From Candidatus Defluviicoccus seviourii (GTDB lineage: Bacteria > Pseudomonadota > Alphaproteobacteria > Rhodospirillales > Defluviicoccaceae), in NCBI GenBank assembly GCA_900609035.2, contig UXAT02000003.1, forward strand, positions 1 through 64,000: a DNA stretch of 64,000 nt, read 5' to 3'. The notes beneath the pieces were generated by a model. The model had not been told where the DNA came from. It ran no database searches and was given only the letters and a program-made list of their open reading frames with translations. The position numbers and the translations under genes were made by a program. Each line of letters opens with the position of its first letter. Position 1 is the first letter of the stretch. This document shows, one piece after another, positions 52,937-61,060 of this stretch.

Positions 52937-53171
52937 TCCGGCCCCCTCTCCACCGATCGCTGCGCGCGCGTCGAGCCCTGATTTCCAAGCCCTAACGCGA
53001 TATGCAGGCGACCGGGGAGCCTTCCATCGCGTTCCAAGGTGGGTTAGGGTTGTTCTCTTGCGAGCGAGGAGCGCGAGCAGGAGCGTGCTCATTGGCGCCG
53101 ATCGGTGGGCATCAGGGTGCCAGGGCGCCGGCGAAGCACGCATGGTTCTGCGAGGGATCAGTGAGGGACGC

Positions 53172-53591
53172 ATGCGCCAAGTCGCCTTGACAATAATGCT
53201 GGTTGCGGCACCATGGTTGATGGCCTGTGACGGCGGGGAGAAAAAGGCCGATCTGCCGTTCGCGCCGGTTCGTGAGGCGATGGACAAGGACACCCAGGCT
53301 TTCGCGGCCTATTTTCAGACCATCAAGGGGCAGACGGTCAACTGGACCGGCCGCGTCACCGAAGTCTCGCGCCAGCGCGGTGATGACTACGTCGAGGAGG
53401 CCTACCTTTTCGTCGACATGGACCAGCCGGGCCAGGGGCAGGAAGCGGCCGATGTGACCTTCCAGATCCCGGTATCGGCGGTCGACAAGCTGCAGGTCGG
53501 CCAGCCTGTCAATTACGTTGCCGTGATCCGGGAATTCGAACGCAACGATAACGCGGTTGTCTTGAAACTTGAGCTCAAGAAATTGAACTAA
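53172..53591 (+). CDS. Small lipoprotein with OB-like domain
   Basis: The 139-residue protein has a signal peptide and lipobox LMAC (Cys19), then a domain of about 110 residues that starts with a helical stretch. Strands follow (TVNWTGRVTEVSRQRGDDYV, AYLFVDM, DVTFQIPVSAVDKLQVGQPV) that recall the tRNA_anti-like OB fold of small periplasmic proteins. Function is unknown. ATG 53172 follows AGGGACGC. It precedes two small membrane-protein genes on the same strand. Confidence 0.65.
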   Translation: MRQVALTIMLVAAPWLMACDGGEKKADLPFAPVREAMDKDTQAFAAYFQTIKGQTVNWTGRVTEVSRQRGDDYVEEAYLFVDMDQPGQGQEAADVTFQIPVSAVDKLQVGQPVNYVAVIREFERNDNAVVLKLELKKLN

Positions 53592-53664
53592 CGCTGCGGG
53601 CAGGCGCGTGCCCGCTTGCGCGCGTTCGCGGGGCGCCGTCCTGGTGCGCTTGTGGGTATGTCCG

Positions 53665-54189
53665 ATGAATTTCTTTCGTGCGCTGCTGCGGCCGGATCGT
53701 GAAGAGCTCGAGATGGCCGACCGGATGATCATGGTCTCGGCCGCCAACCTTTTGGATGTCGGGGAGTTCCAGTTCCTGCAGCTCGCCTATCACGAATGGT
53801 TCGGCAAGGATCTGCCGCCGCCGCTGGTGGACCGTTTGTTCCATAGGTACATGATGGAGAGCGAAGTCCCCCCGTGGGCGCGGCATTACGCCCGCCTGAT
53901 CCTGGCGCGCGCCGACGGCGGCCGCCTCGATCCAAACGACCGCGCCTACCACCGCTACGATCACGCCTACCGCACGTCGGTACCGAAAGGCGTCCAGTGC
54001 TTCATCGGCCTCGTCAGCATCCTCGCCTTCTGCCTGGTCGCGAGCGTGATCATCGCCGATCTGGGTGTGCGATCGCCGATGTCGCGTCTGCCGCCCTACT
54101 TTGATCGAGAGGAATTCCGCAAGCCCACACCGTCAACAACCGTTGACGGTGGTGCTGAGGTTCCTCAGGCTCCGCACGAGAGCCGGTAG
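53665..54189 (+). CDS. Membrane protein of unknown function
   Basis: The 174-residue protein begins MNFFRALLRPDREELEMADR. It has a cytosolic N-terminal part of about 105 residues with aromatic and charged residues (QFLQLAYHEWFGKDLPPPLV), then one clear membrane helix (CFIGLVSILAFCLVASVII) and a hydrophilic Pro-rich tail. The family is not recognised. It could be cotranscribed with the lipoprotein gene upstream and the two-helix protein downstream. Confidence 0.6.
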   Translation: MNFFRALLRPDREELEMADRMIMVSAANLLDVGEFQFLQLAYHEWFGKDLPPPLVDRLFHRYMMESEVPPWARHYARLILARADGGRLDPNDRAYHRYDHAYRTSVPKGVQCFIGLVSILAFCLVASVIIADLGVRSPMSRLPPYFDREEFRKPTPSTTVDGGAEVPQAPHESR

Positions 54190-54191
54190 GG

Positions 54192-54401
54192 GTGCGGGCA
54201 GTGTTCGATTTCGCTGGCAAAGCCGAGCCGCTGGTCGATCTTTTGTTCCTGGTCGTCACCGGCTTCGTCGCGTGGCACGGCATCCGCCACCGGGACGCGG
54301 AAGGAAAAACGGATTTCGTCCGCCTGCTGTTCGGCTGTATCGCCGCCGTGTTCTTTGTCATGGTGCTGCTGCAGGACGTTTTGCAGGTTACCCGCTTCTG
54401 A
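54192..54401 (+). CDS. Two-helix small membrane protein
   Basis: About 69 residues from GTG 54192, or 66 from the in-frame GTG at 54201. Two membrane helices (VDLLFLVVTGFVAWHGI and LLFGCIAAVFFVMVLLQDVL) are joined by a charged loop. It begins two bases after the preceding stop codon, which supports a real coupled gene. Function unknown. Confidence 0.5.
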   Translation: MRAVFDFAGKAEPLVDLLFLVVTGFVAWHGIRHRDAEGKTDFVRLLFGCIAAVFFVMVLLQDVLQVTRF

Positions 54402-54410
54402 AGCCCGCCT

Positions 54411-55034
54411 TCACGGCTTGTGCATGCGCTGCCTGGCGTCGATCTCCGGTATGTGCAGTACGCGCTCGCTTTCGGGAAGCGCCAGCTGCTCCTGCAGGTA
54501 GCGGGCGCGGTCAGCGACGGTTGACGGACGCGCGTGCAGCAGGACCTTATGCATGAGGCCGGGACCCTCCACGGCGCCGGCGTCGATCTTGAGTGCCTCC
54601 TGATAGTCGGCAAGAGCCGCTTCGAACCGCCCTTCGCGGTCATAAAGAATGCCACGGTTTGCATAAGCGGCCGCCAACACGCCAATGCCGGTCGCGTCGT
54701 CGGGTTCGACGGTCTCGGTCAGGAATGCGATCAGGTGGCTGAACTCCGCCTCGGCTTCGTCGTGGCGCTCGGCTTGCAGCAGGGTAATGGCGCGGCCCAT
54801 CATGGCGCCGCGGTGGTTGGGGGAACGGTCGAGCGCTTCCGAAAACTTCGCGATGGCCTCGTCATATTTCCTGTCGGTCAACAGGATATCACCCTGGCGG
54901 GTTTCGTAGTCGCCCGGCGGGGCCTCCAGATATTCGCGGACGACGGCCCAGACGGTGAACATCACGAAGGTGGCCACCATCATCAGGATGACGAAGCGGC
55001 GAATGACCGCCGGGCTCAGTGCGCGCGCACTCAT
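54411..55034 (-). CDS. Membrane-anchored TPR protein
   Basis: The 207-residue protein has an N-terminal membrane helix (FVILMMVATFVMFTVWAVV) and three or so tetratricopeptide repeats. Examples are GDILLTDRKYDEAIAKFSEALDRSP and AYANRGILYDREGRFEAALADYQEALKI. TPRs mediate protein contacts, so it is probably a scaffold facing the periplasm or cytosol. ATG 55034 overlaps the upstream small-protein gene by 4 bp (ATGA). Confidence 0.75.
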   Translation of the reverse strand: MSARALSPAVIRRFVILMMVATFVMFTVWAVVREYLEAPPGDYETRQGDILLTDRKYDEAIAKFSEALDRSPNHRGAMMGRAITLLQAERHDEAEAEFSHLIAFLTETVEPDDATGIGVLAAAYANRGILYDREGRFEAALADYQEALKIDAGAVEGPGLMHKVLLHARPSTVADRARYLQEQLALPESERVLHIPEIDARQRMHKP

Positions 55035-55279
55035 GGTCGGGCGAACAGTGGCGCCATGACGACGTTGACGTAAGCGACGGAAAAAACGAAGCACAGCAAG
55101 ACTGCCGTGACGGTCGTCCGGCGCTTGAGCGCGCCGCGCTCCTCCTCGCTCGCAGGCTTGCCGAGGCGCCGCTCGAGGCGGCGGACCGACATCACCCACA
55201 GCAACTGCCGGGTCGGGTAGAACAACAGCCCGCCCAGCGCGATCGTCCAAACCCAGGGATTTGCGATCAGGTCCTGCAT
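55031..55279 (-). CDS. Two-helix small membrane protein
   Basis: The 82-residue protein has a hydrophobic helix near the N-terminus (WVWTIALGGLLFYPTRQLLWVM), a basic loop (RRLERRLGKPASEEERGALK) and a second helix (TAVLLCFVFSVAYVNVVM). It overlaps the TPR gene by 4 bp, so the two form a unit. Family not recognised. Confidence 0.6.
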   Translation of the reverse strand: MQDLIANPWVWTIALGGLLFYPTRQLLWVMSVRRLERRLGKPASEEERGALKRRTTVTAVLLCFVFSVAYVNVVMAPLFARP

Positions 55280-55346
55280 GTCCGCCGCATTCGGGAATGC
55301 CGCCCCAATGGCCGCGCGTTACAGCTGTTGAGCGGCTTAAGGCAAC

Positions 55347-55375
55347 AAAAAGGGGGAGGGGCTGTCCCCTCCCCC
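55347..55375 (-). terminator. Rho-independent terminator of the SSS symporter gene
   Basis: GGGGGAGGGG at 55352-55361 and CCCCTCCCCC at 55366-55375 form a perfect 10-bp stem with a CTGT loop. On the minus strand TTTTTG follows. It lies 22 bp past the symporter stop and separates it from the two small leftward genes. Confidence 0.88.
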
Positions 55376-55396
55376 GCACGTGCTGTCGACAGCCCG

Positions 55397-57358
55397 TTAA
55401 ACGCCCGGCTTCTCCAGTGAGGTATCGCCGACATCTTCGATCAGCGCCTCGACTTCCTTCGAAGGCACCGTCGACATTTCCATGTAGTAGGCGAGGAACC
55501 ACATCATCGCGACACCGAGGATCCAGAACAGGATCTGCCACGCCCAGATCGACGGGATGCCGAAGGTCCAGCCGTCCCGGCCCGCATCAGGTGCGCCGAA
55601 GATCGAGTTGCCGATCACGCAACCCGGGCCAATGCCGAAGAAGAACCAAGCAATAGTGACGCCCCAGGCGAGCGGAACCAGCGACTTCTTGTTTGCCGGC
55701 AGGGTGGCGTGTTCGCGCAGGAAGCTGTGGAACTTCATGCGATGCGCCAACTGATGCTCGTTCTGGGTCATCATCGATGCCACGACACAGACGATGACGT
55801 TAAAGAGGATACCCCAGCCGGCGGAATGGATGGTCCACGGCCAGCGGCCGAACGGCAGGCCGCCGAACATGCTGCCGATCGTCTGCCCGAAGCTGTCGGT
55901 CATGATCACGGCGATCAGGCCGACCGCCAAGCCCCAGGTCGCACCCTGGCGGGTGATCCACGGCACGTAGCAGATCGCCACCAGCGGCACCCACATCTGG
56001 AAGCCGAAAGCCACGGCCAATCCGCCCAAGAGAACCAACGCGTCCTTGGAAAAGGTTGCCACCAGCAGCGCGCTGATGACGATGAACGCAACGCCCATGC
56101 GGCCGAACAGCTTCTGCGTCGTGTGCGTTGCAGTCGGGTTGAGGTAGCGCTTGTAGAGGTCACGCGTCAGGATGCCGCCGGCGGTCGACATATAGGCCGC
56201 ACCGGTCGACTGCATCGCGGCCAGCGCGCACACCGCAAGGAAGCCGATCAGCCACGGCGCGGCGTCTGCCATCAGATTAAAGTAGTAGGGAACCAGCGAG
56301 TCCGGGTTCTTGTTGACCGCATCGGAGATGACGTTCCCGACCGCAAGACCGGCCTCGGTCACGGCCGGGTGGGCACCGAGGAAGTGGGCGGCCATGCCTT
56401 GGAAGGCGGTGAAGAAGAACAAAATCAGGCCGATCATGAACGCTGAGCCCCACACCTGCTGCGGCGCAAACGGCGCCGGGTTGGTGTTGGCGAACGACCA
56501 CATCGAGAATGCCGGCGCCGACTGGATGCCCATCAACGCGAACATGTAGGTCAGGATCATGATGCCGGTCCAAAGCCCGCCGACCGGCGTCTCCTTGCCA
56601 AGACCTGCGGTCCATTGGATTACGCCCGGAACCGCCAGGTAGGCGTTGTAACCGTCGGGCGTTGCCTTCCACTTGCCGAGGGTCGGCTGCTTGCCGAGTG
56701 CGGCCATGGCGTCATTGAGGGCGCCCCAGCCGCCCACCGCATTGAGGGCGATGATGCCGACGATGACAATGCCGAGCGCGAGCAGGATGCACTGGGCCGT
56801 ATCGACGTACGCCACCGCGCGCAGACCGCCCGAGGCGACGTAGACCAGCACCACCAACGACAGGATCCACATGCCGAACTGCTCGCCGACCAGGCCATCG
56901 GTCAGCACGTTGAACAGGAAGCCCGACGCACCAAGCTGCACGCCGAGATACGGGATCGAATAGAGAAGGGCGACGATAACGGTCAGGAAACGAATGGCTT
57001 CGCCCTGGAAATAATCGGCGAACATTTCGCCCGGCGTTACGTAGCCGAAGCGCTTGCCGATCATCCACTGCCGCTTCAGGAACATCGTGCCGGTGAAGGG
57101 GATGGTGATCGTATAGAAGGAGGCGTACGCGTACTGGAAGCCGTCACGATACACGAGTCCCGGATGGCCCATGAAAGTCCATCCCGAGAAGGATGTCGCC
57201 GTTGCGGCAAGAACGAATACCCAAAGGGAGAGTCGACGACCAGCGATAAAATAGTCGCTCGCCGTCCGCGCCATTCTAGCGCCTTTTATCCCCCAAAAAA
57301 TGCAGTAACTCCAGTAAAGACCAACAAAAACGAACAGCCATACAACTTTTGGACTCAC
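55397..57358 (-). CDS. Sodium:solute symporter (SSS family)
   Basis: The 653-residue protein has about thirteen membrane helices in the LeuT-like SSS arrangement. Landmarks are SDYFIAGRRLSLWVFVLAATATSFSGWTF, split over the first loop and second helix, YVASGGLRAVAYVDTAQ, and AAMQSTGAAYMSTAGGILTRDLYKRY, which is near the family sodium site. The long size and C-terminal helices fit a putative organic-acid or amino-acid symporter; the substrate cannot be told. A 10-bp palindrome upstream may be an operator. Confidence 0.88.
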   Translation of the reverse strand: MSPKVVWLFVFVGLYWSYCIFWGIKGARMARTASDYFIAGRRLSLWVFVLAATATSFSGWTFMGHPGLVYRDGFQYAYASFYTITIPFTGTMFLKRQWMIGKRFGYVTPGEMFADYFQGEAIRFLTVIVALLYSIPYLGVQLGASGFLFNVLTDGLVGEQFGMWILSLVVLVYVASGGLRAVAYVDTAQCILLALGIVIVGIIALNAVGGWGALNDAMAALGKQPTLGKWKATPDGYNAYLAVPGVIQWTAGLGKETPVGGLWTGIMILTYMFALMGIQSAPAFSMWSFANTNPAPFAPQQVWGSAFMIGLILFFFTAFQGMAAHFLGAHPAVTEAGLAVGNVISDAVNKNPDSLVPYYFNLMADAAPWLIGFLAVCALAAMQSTGAAYMSTAGGILTRDLYKRYLNPTATHTTQKLFGRMGVAFIVISALLVATFSKDALVLLGGLAVAFGFQMWVPLVAICYVPWITRQGATWGLAVGLIAVIMTDSFGQTIGSMFGGLPFGRWPWTIHSAGWGILFNVIVCVVASMMTQNEHQLAHRMKFHSFLREHATLPANKKSLVPLAWGVTIAWFFFGIGPGCVIGNSIFGAPDAGRDGWTFGIPSIWAWQILFWILGVAMMWFLAYYMEMSTVPSKEVEALIEDVGDTSLEKPGV

Positions 57359-57557
57359 GACGCGTCTCCCTTTTTTCTCGCGGGCCTACCCGTGCAAAGC
57401 GCCAAGCTTTGTTGTTCCCGGATTCTGGTGCCCTTCATCAATGCTTACGTGTGCGGTACTCCCTGTCATTGGGGCATCGGCGCGGTTGTCGAACGATCAG
57501 AATCTTGGACAAGCACGCGCGACCTCTCACCTTATGGCTCGCTGTGCCAAGTCAACT

Positions 57558-57567
57558 GAAACGTTTC
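57558..57567. promoter_or_regulatory. 10-bp palindrome, LacI-family operator-like
   Basis: GAAACGTTTC is a perfect palindrome about 200 bp before the symporter start. It resembles operators of LacI/GalR-family repressors (central CG flanked by A and T triplets). No such repressor gene is in the window. Confidence 0.35.
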
Positions 57568-57770
57568 GCCATCCCTGCGAGCAACGCGCACCGCCTACTG
57601 TTGAGCCAGGCGCGCCGGCCGATGTTTCGCCTTTTTTTGTGAGCCCCGCTCGCCGGTCACCCGACGCCTGCGAACGATGCCCCAGCAACATCCTTATCAT
57701 TTTTCTGGAAAAGCGACAACAGATTTGCTTCAAACCATAGCCAAGAAAGTGGCGCGATGCTCAGTTACAA

Positions 57771-58046
57771 ATGCAAGAAATCCACACCGGCATTGAATGG
57801 CGCTTAATACGCACATCAGGGGAGCGGGCTCTATCGACCGCCCTTTTAAGTGGCGTTTCTTTCGCTGCGTGCTCGCTGCCCACCGGCGCAGCTGCGGACT
57901 TGCTTCCTCCGAGGGCGGAGCTTGGGCGCCTGTGCTGCGCTGTCAATGGCGATGCGGGGATCACTAGGCTTTCCTATGAAACGTGCGGGGGCCGGCCAAT
58001 CATCATCGGCAATCGCGTCTGTCGTGCGTTGCCATACACCGCTTAG
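57771..58046 (+). CDS. Possible small protein of unknown function
   Basis: A frame of 91 codons starts MQEIHTGIEWRLIRTSGERA and ends at 58046, 18 bp before the SAM-hydrolase-like gene. It has a mildly hydrophobic stretch and three cysteines in the second half. There is no recognisable motif and only a weak start context. It could be a real leader gene of the following one or a chance frame. Confidence 0.25.
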   Translation: MQEIHTGIEWRLIRTSGERALSTALLSGVSFAACSLPTGAAADLLPPRAELGRLCCAVNGDAGITRLSYETCGGRPIIIGNRVCRALPYTA

Positions 58047-58064
58047 CAGGGCGAGGGCTGAGAC

Positions 58065-58793
58065 ATCATTCTCCTGTTCACCGATTACGGCCGTCGCGGC
58101 CCTTACGTCGCCCAGGTCACGGCCGTCCTGCGCCGCGCTGCGCCGGATGTCGATGTCGTCGCGCTCATATCGGACGCACCGACGTATCATCCGCGGGCGG
58201 CCGCATATTTGCTCGCTGCCTATGCGCCGGAATTCCCGCGTGGCAGCGTGTTCTTGTGTGTGGTCGATCCCGGCGTCGGCACGGCGCGCGGTGCCGGCGC
58301 CTTGCGGGCGGACGGCCGCTGGTACGTCGGGCCGGACAACGGTCTGTTCGAGGTCATCATCCGTCGTGCCGGCCGGGCGCAATGGTGGCCGCTGCCGGCG
58401 CCCGTGGAGCCGATACCCGCGACGTTTCATGGCCGCGACTGGTTCGCAGGCGTGGCTGCCCGGCTTGCCCGCGGCGCTGCACCGCCGGGCGGGCAGGCGA
58501 TCGCCGCGCCTCCGCGCTGGCCGGACTGGCCTGACGATCTCAGTGAGATCATTTATATTGATGGGTTCGGTAACGCGATGAGCGGCTTGCGCGCGCGTGG
58601 CATCGACCGGCGCACGAGGGTCATCGTCCAGCAGCACAGGCTCGGCTGGGCGCGCACCTTCGCCGATGTTCCGCTTGGCGCCCCATTCTGGTACGAGAAT
58701 GCCAATGGCCTGCTTGAGATCGCTGTCAATCAGGGGAGCGCTGCGCAGCTGCTTGCGCTTGCCGCAGGATCGCCGATCGAACTCGCTGTGTGA
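58065..58793 (+). CDS. SAM hydrolase/SAM-hydroxide adenosyltransferase (DUF62)
   Basis: About 242 residues. The family cleaves S-adenosylmethionine to adenosine and methionine. The N-terminal ILLFTDYGRRGPYVAQV carries the catalytic Asp, followed by VCVVDPGVGTARGAGAL, GPDNGLFEVII and YIDGFGNAMSG. No ATG, GTG or TTG lies between the in-frame TGA (58059-58061) and this N-terminus. The first possible start is ATC 58065, where homologues have ATG. A TTG at 58209 would remove the catalytic Asp. The gene may use a rare start codon or be inactivated by an ATG-to-ATC change. Confidence 0.8.
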   Translation: MILLFTDYGRRGPYVAQVTAVLRRAAPDVDVVALISDAPTYHPRAAAYLLAAYAPEFPRGSVFLCVVDPGVGTARGAGALRADGRWYVGPDNGLFEVIIRRAGRAQWWPLPAPVEPIPATFHGRDWFAGVAARLARGAAPPGGQAIAAPPRWPDWPDDLSEIIYIDGFGNAMSGLRARGIDRRTRVIVQQHRLGWARTFADVPLGAPFWYENANGLLEIAVNQGSAAQLLALAAGSPIELAV

Positions 58794-58911
58794 CGCGGAT
58801 CACACTTCGACCATGCCGCGAACGTTTATTGAGTTTAGGCACGCGTACAATCAGGGTGGCGACGGCCACAGGAAAGCGTGAAGCAGTGACGCCAATGGTT
58901 CGGTAGCGGCC

Positions 58912-59745
58912 ATGTTCAGTGTCAAGTTCTGGGGCGTGCGGGGAAGCATCGCCTGTTGCTCGGTCGGCCATGTCGCTTACGGCGGCAATACGAGCTGCAT
59001 CGAGGTGAAAGCAGGCGACCACCGTTTCATCCTCGACGCCGGCACCGGCATCCGCATGCTCGGCAAGGAGCTGGTCGAGAACGACGTGCGGGCGATCCAT
59101 CTACTGCTCAGCCACACGCATTGGGACCACATCAACGGCTTTCCATTCTTTCGCCCCGCCTACGATCCGAAGCGGCGCTTGAGCGTGCTCGCCGGCAACC
59201 TCAAGACCTACGGAGGGGTCGAGAGCGTGCTGGCGCGGCAGATGCAGGAGCCGGTGTTTCCGGTCCCGCTCGATGCGATGAAGGCGATCGTCGAGTGGCA
59301 GGACTTCGATGCCGGCGATGCGTTCGCGCTGTATCCGGATGTTCAAGTGCGAACGGCACCACTCAACCATCCGAACGGCGCGACCGGCTACCGGATCGAG
59401 CACGCCGGCAGGGCGGCCTGCTACATTACCGATACCGAGCACATCCCCGGCCATCCAGATGAAAAGATCTTAGGCCTGATAGCGGGCGCCGATCTCGTCA
59501 TCTACGACAGCACCTACACCGAGGAGGAGTTTCCCGCCCATATCGGCTGGGGCCATTCGACCTGGAACGAAGCGGTGCGGCTCTGTCGCATGGCCGGTGC
59601 CAAGCGGCTTGCGATCTTCCACCATGAAGCCGATCACGACGACACCTTCATGGATGCCGTCGGTGTCGAGGCGTCTCAGCTCTGGAGCGGTGCGTTCGTA
59701 GCCCGCGAGGGGATGGAAATTCGCCTCGACGATCCGGTGCCCTGA
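58912..59745 (+). CDS. MBL-fold metallo-hydrolase
   Basis: The 277-residue metallo-beta-lactamase-fold protein begins MFSVKFWGVRGSIACCSVGH. It has the metal motif SHTHWDHINGFPFF, a late DTEH segment and a C-terminal HHEADHDD cluster. The GVRGS start and SHTHWDHI pattern match a proteobacterial group close to phosphodiesterase-type MBL proteins. The substrate is unknown; cyclic-nucleotide or RNA-end hydrolysis are possibilities by family. It lies 118 bp from the SAM-hydrolase gene. Confidence 0.85.
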   Translation: MFSVKFWGVRGSIACCSVGHVAYGGNTSCIEVKAGDHRFILDAGTGIRMLGKELVENDVRAIHLLLSHTHWDHINGFPFFRPAYDPKRRLSVLAGNLKTYGGVESVLARQMQEPVFPVPLDAMKAIVEWQDFDAGDAFALYPDVQVRTAPLNHPNGATGYRIEHAGRAACYITDTEHIPGHPDEKILGLIAGADLVIYDSTYTEEEFPAHIGWGHSTWNEAVRLCRMAGAKRLAIFHHEADHDDTFMDAVGVEASQLWSGAFVAREGMEIRLDDPVP

Positions 59746-59770
59746 GGACGGGCTAAGGGCTTAAGGCGCA

Positions 59771-61060
59771 TCAGCGCTCGCGGAAGGCCTCGTGGCGCAG
59801 CTTCAGGACCGGCTTGATCAGATACTGCCAGACCGATTTCCGGCCGGTGTGAATGTCGACCACGGCTTGCATGCCGGGAGAGATCGGCATGCTGGCACCG
59901 TTGGTTTCGAGAGCGGTCTTCTCGGTTTCAACGACTACCTCGAAGAAGGTCTGGCCGCTGCTGTCTGTGGTTGTGTCCGGCGCCACCGCGGCGACCCGGC
60001 CGGCGAGCCCGCCATACTGCACAAAGTCATAGGTGCTGATCTTGACCAGCGCCGGCTGGCCTGCGTTGACGTAGCCGCGGTCGATCGGGTTGAGCCGCGC
60101 CCGGACGACCAGATCGTCGCCTAAGGGTACGATCTCCATGATCGGCTCGCGCGGGGCGACCACGCCGCCGATCGTGTGATAGCGCAGCCGCTTGACGATG
60201 CCCTCGATCGGGCTGCGGATCTCGGCGCGGACGTCCTGGTCAGTGGCCTCAGCCAGAAGCTCGCGCAGGCGGGCGAGCGACTGCTCGGTCGCTTCCAGCT
60301 GTTCTTGCGCCTCGCGACGGAAGCGGATCTCGGCCTCCTGGCGCCGTTTCACCGCCTCGGTCTGGGCGGCGCGGGCGCGCGGCACCGCCTGGGTCAGGCC
60401 CTTGAGTTCACCTGAGAGCTTTTCGACCTCCGCCTGCAGCTGCAGGTGCTCCATTTGCGGCGTCAGACCATCTTTTAGGAGCGCACCCGACATGTCGAGC
60501 CGCTGCCGTGCGAGCGCGAGGCCATTGCCAACTGCCGTCCGGCGCGCTTCAAGTTCCTGCACCTCGAGGACGCGCTGGCGGATCTGATCGTCGAGCACGC
60601 CCAGGGTCGAGGCGCGCTCGCTGCGCCGTGCGGCGAACCCGTCGCGTTCAGCCGCCGCCAGATCGGGCCGTTGCCGGGCGATCTCCTTCGGCAGGCTGAG
60701 CGTCCCGCCCGAGATTTCCGCACCAAGGCGGGCGCGGCGCAACAATTCGCCGTCGAGCCGCGCCTGCAGTTCGTTGCGATTGACGCCGGCGGTGGCAAGG
60801 TTGAGCTGCACGAGCGGGGTGCCGGCCGCGACCACCGCTCCCTCCTGAACGTGGATCTTCTCTACGATGCCGCCTTCGAGGTGCTGGATCACCTTCACGC
60901 GCCCTTGCGGCACAACCTCGCCGGTCGCAACGGCAACCTCGTCGAGCTCGGCGAATACGCTCCAGACGGCAAGGCCGGTCAGGAGCGCCATCACCGGCCA
61001 GGCTGCGGCCCGCCAGGTGGGGAGCGGATGGCGCGCGATCAGGTCATCGAGCGGGCTCAT
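59771..61060 (-). CDS. Type I secretion membrane-fusion protein (HlyD family)
   Basis: The 429-residue adaptor bridges an inner-membrane ABC exporter to a TolC-type channel. It has one N-terminal helix, a lipoyl-like segment (GRVKVIQHLEGGIVEKIHVQEGAVV), a long coiled-coil hairpin at about residues 120-270, and the second lipoyl half with RSPIEGIVKRLRYHTIGGVV. The HlyD-type tail SPGMQAVVDIHTGRKSVWQYL follows. ATG 61060 overlaps the ABC gene stop (ATGA). TolC and a secreted RTX-type substrate are not in the window. Confidence 0.92.
   Translation of the reverse strand: MSPLDDLIARHPLPTWRAAAWPVMALLTGLAVWSVFAELDEVAVATGEVVPQGRVKVIQHLEGGIVEKIHVQEGAVVAAGTPLVQLNLATAGVNRNELQARLDGELLRRARLGAEISGGTLSLPKEIARQRPDLAAAERDGFAARRSERASTLGVLDDQIRQRVLEVQELEARRTAVGNGLALARQRLDMSGALLKDGLTPQMEHLQLQAEVEKLSGELKGLTQAVPRARAAQTEAVKRRQEAEIRFRREAQEQLEATEQSLARLRELLAEATDQDVRAEIRSPIEGIVKRLRYHTIGGVVAPREPIMEIVPLGDDLVVRARLNPIDRGYVNAGQPALVKISTYDFVQYGGLAGRVAAVAPDTTTDSSGQTFFEVVVETEKTALETNGASMPISPGMQAVVDIHTGRKSVWQYLIKPVLKLRHEAFRER

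Larger units (their letters stand above)
57359..58064. other. Gap upstream of the SSS symporter
   Basis: About 700 bp with no strong gene. It contains the palindrome GAAACGTTTC (57558-57567) and a T-run near 57631. It also holds a 91-codon frame (57771-58046) that may or may not be coding. Promoters for the leftward symporter should lie in its left part; none is clear. Confidence 0.45.

Noticed and set aside
57846..58637. 263-codon minus-strand frame opposite the SAM-hydrolase-like gene
   Set aside because: Considered because the plus gene lacks a normal start, but the minus frame has no recognisable motif while the plus strand carries the full family signature set.
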